Below are positions 46,058 to 55,625 of a stretch of DNA of 64,000 bases, one piece after another; within the stretch, counting starts at the first letter, position 1, and every line of letters starts with the position of its first letter. The notes below the pieces were generated by a model. The model saw nothing but the letters and a program-made list of their open reading frames with translations, did not search any database and was not told where the DNA came from. This stretch comes from Gnomoniopsis sp. IMI 355080 (lineage: Eukaryota > Ascomycota > Sordariomycetes > Diaporthales > Gnomoniaceae): NCBI GenBank assembly GCA_027946555.1, contig JAPEVC010000029.1:62001-126000 (forward strand). Direction: 5' to 3'. The translations under genes and the position numbers were made by a program.

Positions 46058-47879
46058 ATGCTTCCAAAAATGTCGGTGGACGGGCTTTTGAATCTAGGCT
46101 CAGGCTCAGCTCAAAACCTCAGCTCGCCTTCGAAGTTTGGTTTGGAGTTTGGAAGCTTTGAAACCCGATATAAGGTCTCATTGGAGTCTAAAGTAGGTTC
46201 CAATACAACACGTGCGGCTTTCACTGGGTCCTTCTGATCAGGATAAATACGGCAGTCCGAAGCAGATACGCTGGAGAGCACTGGAGAACAAGATCTCGGA
46301 GAATCGGATGGGGAGGATGAATCGGATCAAACTCCAGCATTGGCACCTTATGATCTGCATCACGATGAAGCCGTTAGCGGCGCGGATATCCTCGCTTTGG
46401 CTCACTCAAAGTATGATGCTCCAGCGCACTTGAAAACAAAGGTTCCCATGATGTTGACTGAGAATAGATCTATGAGCTGTGCCACGAACACCTTGGCGTC
46501 GAAAAAGACCCGGTCTGAGGGCTGGAGAAAGTTCAAAAAAAGATTCAGCAAGTCAAGTGAGTTTTGTCTTCAGCAAAGTTTTGTGGGTATTTGGTGATGC
46601 TTATATCTAATGTGTTGATCAAATCCAGCGCGCAAAAGTACGCCATCCAACCCTCTTTCTCGCTCCTCGGGGGCACTTCATGACCTCATTTACCACTTGG
46701 AAAAGCCTTGGAATTAATGCACTTATTACCTCTAGACCTGCAGGAACAGCATCAATTTTGGCTGTCCGTTCACGGAAGGCTACATCATTCTCCGCTCAGC
46801 GAATCACAAACCAGAAGAGCCCTGGAAGTTGGCACCGGTCGTGGCATGTGGGCAATGGAATTCGGTTCGAATACCCTTCTCATCACATTCCTTTGGGGAC
46901 GACGTCTATGAGCCCTGGTCAGCAGCCTCCATACTCACATTTCTCCAGCTAGCAAATATCGAGACTGCCAAGTCACTGCAATAGACATCCAAGCACATGA
47001 CAATTGGAATATCCTAAACTCCACGGACCAGAATGGGAAGCGAATGTTCCCAAACCTCCAGTTCCAAATACAATTTCTCCAGCCAGGCACTAAGTGGGAC
47101 TTCGCTGAAACATTCGATTTCGTGTACGTTCGGACTCTTAGCTATTTCGTGGATCACTCTGTTTGGTTCCCGTCTCTGCTGCAAAACTTGAATGATGGCG
47201 GTTGGGCAGAGTTCAACCAGTGGATCGTTCAGATCCACTCGTCGAACGGGTATTCCAAAGGCAAGGGGGCGGCAGTGAAAATATGGAACACATTGGTCAT
47301 GGAAGGTAACGTCAAGTCTCGCATAGGCTCTTTCAAGTCCATCTCGTACTTAACTAATGAGTTGATCATAGGAGCTAAGAGATTAGGCAAAGATGTTGCA
47401 GCCCCTTTGAAGTTCAAGTCCATGTTGGAAGAGGTAGGCTTCGAGAACGTTGTTCAAATTAGGCACGACGTTCCCCTGAATCAGTGGGTTCCGGATCCGG
47501 AGTTGAAGAAGCTGGGCGACGCATCATACAAGAACATTACCCTCGCCCTCCAGCCGTTCTCAACCTCGACACTTGGGTATGGGCTTGGTTGGACGACCGA
47601 ACAGATTGATGTGTTACTCGGAAAGGTTCGTAAGGATCTTGAGAATACGGACTTCCATTGTTACGTGCCGGTGTGAGTTTTTCATGGCCACTCAAACCTG
47701 CCGATATGTATCTTTCCCTGACTGCTTTTAGCATGACAACATTCTGCAGGAAACCAACTTCAAAGACAGATGATGCGTCGGGGGCTAGCTTGTTGAAAGA
47801 CTTGAATCCTCCCCAGTGGGAGGACTGCACTCGAACCTATAATCCGGCTTCGCATATTCCGATCTGGTGCGAAATGTAA
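46058..47879 (+). CDS. LaeA/UMTA-like SAM-dependent methyltransferase, possibly disrupted
   Basis: My model: exons 46058-46192, 46256-46556, 46706-46864, 46949-47672 and 47732-47879, 488 aa. The catalytic part is clear: HLLPLDLQEQ, motif I ALEVGTGRGMWAMEFASKY, QVTAIDIQ, FDFVYVRTLSYFVDHSVW, LNDGGWAEFNQW and the C-terminal TTFCRKP, which corresponds to the usual VYGRKP ending and is reached through a 59-bp intron past an apparent stop. Relatives include the regulator LaeA and many secondary-metabolism methyltransferases. The N-terminal 140 aa are acidic and low in complexity. Trouble lies at 46557-46705: a good 3' splice site at 46628 opens a protein-like frame containing HDLIYHLEKPWN, but this runs into TAA at 46715 one base out of phase with the catalytic frame. 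Skipping the whole block as a 149-bp intron restores phase but loses a conserved-looking stretch. The 5' site GTTCGA at 46865 is also weak. Confidence 0.72.
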
Positions 47880-49123
47880 GGCGAGATCTTGGGATGTGTT
47901 TAGGCAGACATAGACGAGGAATTGAAGAGAGCCTTGAGCACTCCGTGGAAGTATATGAACAAGTGCGTGGATGTATTGATACTGACCAACTCATAGGGTT
48001 AGGGTCTTTGGTGATATACTATCCACCATAGTAGACATTTCACGATAGCTTCCTTCTCCCCCTTCCCCATACGGACCAATCAATACGTTGTCTTCTTCCT
48101 CATACTTCGTTACTTTTTTACCGCTGCACCCCTGGACCTATTAGCATCATGCGATCGGAGCTTGGGCAACGGAATGTAACCGATGGCCGCAATCCTCACT
48201 GGTGCGACTTGTCGAGCAGTGCCCAGGTGAATTGAGTCTGCCCGTGAGAAAAAGTTCTCTTTCATTTGTGAGTTGCATCATTTCCACTTTCTGCAATCTA
48301 ATTCGTGCACTCAATTTGGCTTTTCAGAAAAGAAGCGGTCAATGTCTCATATAGTAGTAGAACTGGAGCTTCCAAGGTTACCTAGGTACTTCCGAAGGAG
48401 GGAGACGGGCCGACCCGCGAAGGTTTGCTCAAGGAGCAACCTAGAAAGGAGGTGAAGTCCCGAGACTGATAAGAAGAAACATAGAAGGAATCATACTCTT
48501 CGCCCATCTTCGTGATCGAGTTGGCGAGGGTTTAACCCATTGTTGGTGGTCTGGATTCTTGTCCTTCAAGAACGAGAACTTCATGAAGACATGGAAGGAT
48601 CATGAAGAAGAGCCTTGGCTAAGGAGGTATTCGCACAACTATCGGATACTACCTATTGATACAGAATCTCGTGATAAGCAATGTGACGAGAATCTAACAT
48701 GGACATGGAGACCTTTGGCGACGCACAGGAGACTCAGCAATACGACAAAGTGCTGAAAATTCACGATTTTGGAACTATTGCCGGTTGTCTATTGCCGCAA
48801 GGTTCTTCCAGCTGATTAATAGTCAAAGCTCTAATCGCCCACATATTTATCTAGGTATCTTCGTAGCATTGGTTGAGCCAGGATGACGACACGACTTGCT
48901 CAACGATCAAGTTTCAGTTCAAAGGTTCCCCAGGGAGATTGGAACGGTCTGGCCCACGTGTAGAAGTTTCGACAGCGTACAATAAATACCCAAATCTATT
49001 CCCGCGTTGCTGCGGCCGCGGCCGCACTTCCTCTCTTCATTTGCTTGAGGACAACTCAATTGTCCCAGGTCCGAGTCGCACACTTACCTAGTTCCAAGGT
49101 TCGTTGTCAACCCCTTGCCCGAA
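47880..49123. other. Intergenic between tandem rightward genes
   Basis: Contains TACCTAGGTA at 48379-48388 and a GC-rich palindromic block GCGGCCGCGGCCGC at 49011-49024, about 100 bp before the molybdoenzyme start. No gene seen. Confidence 0.55.
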
Positions 49124-50874
49124 ATGGCTCCAGCAGAGCCAAATGCCATCCCATTTCAAGCCAAGGGTGAAGTGCCTCCCTTCCCCGACGAACGAGACGG
49201 CTGGAAAGGCTACATAGAGTGGGAGGATTATCCGGAGAAGCGAAAGCAGGCAGAGGCCATTCTCGCACAATATGATTTTCCCGATGTCAGTAGCTATACT
49301 TCACACAGAGACACGTGTGAGGACTGGGGATGACGATTGATGCTGAGATAATACTCGCAGCCTCCCGAGTTTCAGCTCTCATATGTCCCGCCAAACAACC
49401 CACTTTTGACTGGAGAGCGATTCAAGCAGTATCACTATGCGCTTGGGAAGGAGATCGGTCAGATTCCGGATATCTCCTGGCAGTATGTCTTGAAGGAGAA
49501 AGCACCCGATATGCTACATGTTCTGCAGTTTCCCTACAATGGGGAGCCTCCGCGGGCAAGTCTCATCACTTAACATTGCCCACGCACTGCAACTAATCCA
49601 AGCCCTCAGGAGCGTCTTGTCAAAGATGCCATTACATCCAATGAGGACTTCTTCATCCGCAACCATGGCGGTGTTCCAGAAATCGACGCGGATAAGTACT
49701 TCATCGACATCGGTGGCTTTGTCAAAACACCGAAGCGCATTACCCTCGCCCAACTGCAGGACGAAAGCCTTTTCCCCCGGCAGAGCAGCACAGTCACTTT
49801 ACAGTGCTCAGGTACTCGACGCATAGAGCAGATTCGCGAGTACCCTGGTGACGGTGATGAGCTCATCAACGCGCCCTGGGGCGAGGGTGCCATTGGCAAC
49901 GCGGTCTGGACAGGCGTTTCTCTGAAGAAGGTCATCAAGTATTGCGGCGGACTCACACCCGAAGCTGGAGCTGGCCACCTGGAGTTCTTTGGAGCAGACA
50001 CCTACTTCAAGAAAGGCAAGGTCATGAACTATCGCGTCTCCGCCCCCTGGCGCAAAGTCAAAGCCAACGAGGTCCTTTTGGCCTGGGAAATGAACGGCAA
50101 GCCCCTACCACGCATCCACGGATATCCTTTGCGTGTCGTCGTATTCGGCTACATTGGTGCGCGGAGCTGCAAATGGGTGTACCGCATCAACGCCATATCG
50201 GAGCCATCCCTGGCACCAGTGCAGAGACAAGAGTACCTTTACTACACGCCGCAAGTCGGCAAGCAAAACGCCGCGTACTCCAATGGCTTCTCGATCCAGG
50301 ATATGCCAGTCAGCAGCGCCATCATGACACCCGTGGACAAGGAGGTGATCACCCACGACGGCATCATCACTCTACGGGGATGGGCCTACAGTGGGGGAGG
50401 GCGGTGGCCCATTCGTGTCGAGGTCAGCGGGGATGGTGGGAGTATCTGGTACGAGGCACCGTTTGAAAAGATGACAAAGAAGTACTTTCATGGGTGGCGA
50501 CTTTGGGAGATTGACCTGCCCGTGGATGCCGAGGGATGGCTAGAATTTTGTGTGAGGACTTGGGACAATGCGTTGAATACACAGCCGACCTTTGTTAGGT
50601 CTGCGTGGTGAGTTTGATGACCCTGAAATTTCTTCTTATTGCTTTATTGACTCTTGACAGGAACTGGGATCTTCATGTCACTTCGTCCTGCCATCGCATC
50701 AAGGTGTATAGTATCAACAGGTCGAAACCGGCGACAGCTGCAAGGTTGAAGTTGCTGGAGGAGAAGGGCCTGTCTATTTTGCCTATCACGAAGCCATTGG
50801 AGATATCTCTCGAGAGTGATGATGACTGGAGAGCGAATATGGACGCCCGTGGTGGCAGAGACCCAGAAGAGTAA
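49124..50874 (+). CDS. Sulfite-oxidase-family molybdopterin enzyme without heme domain
   Basis: Four exons: 49124-49285, 49361-49555, 49610-50607 and 50661-50874, giving 522 aa. The second intron (49556-49609) appears to be GC-AG (CGG|GCAAGT); no GT site there keeps the phase. The first has GTCAGT as its 5' site. The molybdenum-cofactor domain shows FFIRNHGGVP and TLQCSGTRRIEQ, where C185 should bind molybdenum, then INAPWGEGAIGNAVWTGVSL, HLEFFGADTYFKKG and PLPRIHGYPLRVVVFGYIG. The Mo-co dimerisation domain follows (ITLRGWAYSGGGRWPIRVEVS to FVRSAWNWDLH). No cytochrome b5 domain, mitochondrial leader or SKL terminus is present, so the protein may be cytosolic. Sulfite oxidation is the likely reaction, but plain nitrate-reductase-like or other oxidase activity cannot be excluded. 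Confidence 0.92.
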
Positions 50875-51029
50875 CGAAGAGTACTTGCACGCCTTGTTGG
50901 TATAAGAGATCAAAAGAGCGGAATTTCCAAGTAACGTTTCAAGCTCGTACTCCAAATAAAATCTACACGATGCACTGAGTCTCCCTCACTCATACTTACT
51001 CAAGCCGATGCTGCTTCGTCATTGTCCGT

Positions 51030-52007
51030 TCAGCATTTACTTTCCACTGCCCCTTGCCCCTGAAGACCGGCAAAACTCTTGCATGCCTCAGCCCAGGCCG
51101 GATCGTCCTGGTACAGCTGACTCCGCAGGTAAGCCCAAGTCATCCGCTGCACAATCGCCAACCGTTCCGGGCTCTCGTCGTCGGCCTCAGCAGTGTCCCA
51201 CCCACTCAAACCACCCAGTCCATGCTTTGCTCCCGCGAGGGTCAATAAATCTTTTGGTCCCGGAGCCAACGAATACGGGTCGGCGTGCCAGTCAGCGCCG
51301 CGAACCGTAAAATGGGTCGAGACATCCTCGTCACCATAGACCACCAACGCGGGTGTCTTCATGGTGCTGAAATCGGCCCCATAGAAGGGAATGCGGTGTG
51401 TCCGTCCAGGCGCAGAGATATCCGCACCACTGCCAGTACCTGCTAGGATAAGCCCAGCCCTGATACGCGGTTCGGGCTTATGCCAGTGCGAGCCATCCCG
51501 TGGGTCGGTGTTGCTAGCCCCAAGCAACATAGACGTCGTCCAGGCCCCGAGGGAATGGCCCGCCACCGCCACGCGAGATCGATCCAGCCGACCCGTGAGT
51601 TCTGGAACAGCAGCCTCAATGTCCTGGAGGCTGTCCAGAATGCGCACCATGTCCTCCGCTCGCTCTTGGTAAAAGAGCTCCTGGCCCTGCGGCGCTTCCA
51701 GGCCAAGGAACCTGGAGCTCAGGTGGGTCGGCTGCATCACCGCGAAGCCATGGGCGGCCCAGAACTCGGCCAAAGGGGCGTACCCTTCCAAGGACGACAG
51801 GGAATTGCTCGGTCCGTGGCCGTGGGAGAAGAGGATGATGGGGAGTGCGGTGCCGATGGTCGGGACCGTGACCCTTAGCTCGAGAGGAACGCGTCGCTTG
51901 GGGAATGGTAGGACGACTGGGCTAACAGATAAGATGGGCTTGGGATTTGGGACGGTGATTGCGCTTGCGCTTGCGGCGCCGATCAGGGCGTGATATTTGG
52001 TATGCAT
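51030..52007 (-). CDS. Alpha/beta hydrolase, chlorophyllase/PAF-acetylhydrolase-like
   Basis: Single exon, 325 aa, from ATG at 52005-52007. The fold is clear: strand and oxyanion segment LPIILFSHGHGPSNSLSS, then EFWAAHGFAVMQPTHL, the nucleophile elbow VAVAGHSLGAWT with Ser152, an acid residue probably in ALVVYGDEDVS, and His in AGAKHGLGGLSGWD. The GHGxGG-like start and overall length fit the chlorophyllase or platelet-activating-factor acetylhydrolase-like esterases. The first 20 residues (ALIGAASASAITVP) are mildly hydrophobic and could be a weak export signal. It converges on the molybdoenzyme gene, only 155 bp away. Substrate unknown. Confidence 0.88.
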   Translation of the reverse strand: MHTKYHALIGAASASAITVPNPKPILSVSPVVLPFPKRRVPLELRVTVPTIGTALPIILFSHGHGPSNSLSSLEGYAPLAEFWAAHGFAVMQPTHLSSRFLGLEAPQGQELFYQERAEDMVRILDSLQDIEAAVPELTGRLDRSRVAVAGHSLGAWTTSMLLGASNTDPRDGSHWHKPEPRIRAGLILAGTGSGADISAPGRTHRIPFYGADFSTMKTPALVVYGDEDVSTHFTVRGADWHADPYSLAPGPKDLLTLAGAKHGLGGLSGWDTAEADDESPERLAIVQRMTWAYLRSQLYQDDPAWAEACKSFAGLQGQGAVESKC

Positions 52008-55000
52008 GATGTTGCCGTTGGGTGCTGTGTATGGTGATAGTCAACTTTCAGGCCGAGCATGCAATCGCGCATGTCCAGGAGCCCATTGTTCAGAACCAAG
52101 TACGGAACTCAGCCGTATTTATACCACTCTTGATTTATCGCTGATGAGTCCACAATATGTTAGCTGGTTGCGTTGGCTCACGCAGTCTCTATAGCCAACG
52201 GACAGATTCGGATTCGGCATTAACACAACCTCTGAGACGGCCGGAGACGATGGAGATTAGCGGCAACTAAGGACATTTCGTCTCACAGCTCCGCGGTCAA
52301 TCGTGCCCATGCCGATACATTGCTGAGGAATGTGCTGGTAATGATAATGTGTGCATTTCCGAGACTCCTCCTCGTTCAATATGAGGATGAGGAAGAGCAA
52401 GCTTCGTATCTAGTTGCAATACACCAAAGCGCGACTGTGCCATGAGCTTAGATTCCAACAGGGTATTAGCGATAACCGAGGTCGTTCTTTGTCTTGCATC
52501 TTCTAGAAGCTCTACAGCACCTTAGGATACTTTGCATGCTACTTGCGAGGCTTCTCTTCGCCGCGAGAGAAGTCTACGTGAAACCAATCATCAGTGCTTC
52601 AATCCGGAGTAAGATTGCGGGCGCTAGGTCCCGGTGGACGGGGCAGTTGACATCGACGGCCCAGGATCCACACTACGAAACTTGGGATCACTCAGCTAGA
52701 ACGCTCAGGAAAGAAAAAAGAACATTGACTGTCTTGTCCATTCTAATGACAGCATGCTAGGGCCCCACCTATGGACTCCGCCCTTTCGAGGACTAGGCAA
52801 GGCGGCACACAAATTTGCATGACAGTAGGATTTATCGACAGTATCGGGAATGGACGATCAGGCGGGCAAAATCCTGCCGTTCCTAACGGTGGGTACGCGT
52901 GCGACGTGGTAGACTTGGCCAGCGCCTGCTGGTGCAAGAAGAAAACAAAACAAGAAGAATCAACGTCCCGATGTCGCCGCCGCCGCGCCCAAAGCCGAAA
53001 AGCGGCGGGTGGAGGTCGGCAGGGTCGGGAGGCAAAATAAGTTCGCTAAATCCTTGTTTTGCCGCCGAGATTGCTTTGCCAGGGAGGCCACCCCCCCTCC
53101 CCCTTCTGAGGCTGGCTCCAGGCTTACCGTTGCTGGTAACCTCGTCGTCCATTGTGCGCTGTGAGCAGTCCAAAGAGGAGTGCGTATGTCTTTGCGATCG
53201 CGTGCATATGAGCCTTTCGATTTAAGTTTCTTGGAGGCGGTGGACTAACCAAGAGCGCCATGCCGGGCACTTCGGGGCCGGAAAGGTGGGTACGAAAAGC
53301 AAGACGTGGGCGGCCCGGAGACTTTCCCCGGTGTTAGGATGATGAGCCTTGGCAAACAGGCCTCACGAAAGGGGAAGGGAAAGGAAAAAAAAAGGGGGGG
53401 GGGGTGCAGAAACAGGATGGACGTGGTCACATCCTTTTTGCTGTGCTTGCTGGCTTGGTAGAACGTTACTATAAATGGGACTATGTCGGATCAACGGATA
53501 CAGTCAATCCACAGGACTGTGACCTGCAAGACAACCTTTGGCGTCTGCAACGATAATGCCTTGTTTCGCCTGGAGCTTCGAAATTCAGCGCCAGGTCCGG
53601 CAGACTCGGCGCAGCTCCAATTTTACATGATTCTCTTGTGTCACGGATACGTCCGAGCCGCAGCCGAGCGGACGACACAATTCGGAGTATCGTCTCGCTG
53701 GTTCCATCAGGTATAGTGCACTACGTAGCGAGTCGGTACCAGAAAAGTGGGTGACGACGGCGCAGCAAGGCGCCTGATGAGGGTGACGATTCGGAAGGGG
53801 TCGACACCTGGATGGCCACAAAAACGAGCAGCTGCAGAATGGGGAGTGCGGAGCCGAGGGATCGGTTGGATGGGTGAAAGTGAGGGTGAGACACGAAACA
53901 GTTCGGAACGGTAGCAGTTCCCCGAGAACGACCGCATCTCATTTGGGAAGAAAACGGCGTGGCATCTCGGGATGGTGATGTACCCAGGTACACGTGGTTC
54001 ATGGTTGGCAAGCCTCAAGAGAAAGCCACCAGATCATTGTCCGACTCTTGTGCCTGGGTACGAGGTACCAAATGGAGGCTGGTTGAAAGTTCTCGAAGCG
54101 CGTCGAGTCGAAGAGAAAGACTTGGAGAATCGTTCGTATTTGAAGTTTACAGTACTTTTGCAACTAAAAGGTATACTTTCGGAGGAAGAAATTATAGGTT
54201 GAAACTGCGCCGGGACCGCCGAGTTGCCTCACATCGATGATCCAAACGGGACCGGATCCCCGGATCGCTTACCACTGGCCATGCGAATCAGCTTCGCACA
54301 CTTTTTTTTTTCTTTCAAATGGCCCTGGCTGAGGAGGCTATTTGTGCTTGTCTTCCACAGAGCAATAGACATATCAAACAAAAAGGGAAGAAAAAAGAAG
54401 AAAAAGAAAAAGAGCCTTGCCGTGGGAGGGTGTGAGGGTGAGCTAAAATTAACACCGCCTCCTCCCCCGACGGTGGCGTGTGACCTCTGACTGTCGCTGT
54501 CCGGGCAAGAAAGGCAGACTTTGCAGGCCAACCAGCACCGGAGAGGCGGGTGATCCGGGACTGCATTCATCCAATGACAACCTTAACCTCTTCAGGTAGG
54601 AGTGTGTCCAGGTTTTTGGAAATAGGAAAATGATCATGGCATAGCTGTCGCGGTCTCTCTTGAAAAGGGAATGGATGGGTCGGGTCGGGTTGAAATGTCC
54701 AGAGCCTGAAAAGGTCAGAACCTTTTCGAGTTGAAAATGAGCGCCAGCGCGTGAGGCAGGTGGAAGGCACGGATGGCATGGGGACTTTGTGGCGGCCCCC
54801 CGGCAAGGTGTAAGTGGCCACATCCCTGTCCTCTGGCACCTGCCCTTCGCACTTCAAACCCCGATCACCCGGGCCATGTCTGGTTCCTGCCCGCCCTGGT
54901 CTGCCGTGCCTGCTGTCCTCGATCTGGCCCTTTCTGCTCGGTTTTGCAGCTGTCGTCACCACACACTTGGGTCAAAGGGGCTGAAACTGGGATAGTATTT

Positions 55001-55625
55001 GGCTATGCAGAGGGAACAAGAGCGAGGAATTCATACGATGCAAATATTGTGACCCCAACCACCCGTAATCGTGCTGTTCGGTGCTCCGGGGGGTGCGCAG
55101 GTGCCTCAGGCGCAAGACTGATCGGGGCCACGGACAGCTGCTGGTGGTGGGAACGGGCCAGTCAGGCCATTTCGGGTGCCTTGTGGAGCGACGACCGCTA
55201 CCGCCCCAGCACGCCCCCGAGTATTTGCCCTCTCCATTTCCCGCACCTCTCCCTTTCCATGTCCGGCCCGTGTTCCATCAGCTCGAGTCTTTCTTTCCCC
55301 TTCTTCCTGCTCTTGATCCGTCCCGGGACCTCTTCACTCCCATCTCAACCGGTCTTTGTCCCTCTCTCTTGTTTTCCTTCATCTGTCCCTCCAAGGTCGT
55401 CATCGCGGGCGCATCGCTACCCATCGGACCCAACCTTCCGGACCTGTTTGTCATTACAGCAACCGGATCTCCGAGTCGTCTGGACACCACCCATCATCAA
55501 ATCTCGTTTGTATTCTTCTCGCCCTCGGTCTTCCTCCTAGACCATATCATCAACACCCCTCAAACCGACACGCCGTCATCGTCATCGTAACTACCGCCAA
55601 AACGTCGTCCCCGGCCCCAGCCACC
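52008..55625. promoter_or_regulatory. 3.6-kb upstream region of Zn2Cys6 gene, no protein gene
   Basis: No domain-bearing frame is found, although GC-rich DNA gives chance frames up to 255 codons (54773-55540). It includes an 11-G run at 53394-53404, complementary T-rich and A-rich tracts at 54302-54315 and 54378-54414, and a strongly pyrimidine-rich block from about 55205 to 55400, typical of fungal promoters and leaders. A leader with upstream ATGs is likely; 5' end unknown. Confidence 0.5.

Noticed and set aside
54567..54962. Minus-strand frame of 131 codons
   Set aside because: Overlaps the previous frame in antisense, no start context or motif, same compositional cause.
54773..55540. Plus-strand frame of 255 codons upstream of the Zn2Cys6 gene
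   Set aside because: Low-complexity Ser/Pro/Arg composition from GC- and CT-rich leader DNA; overlapping frames on both strands are equally open; no domain.
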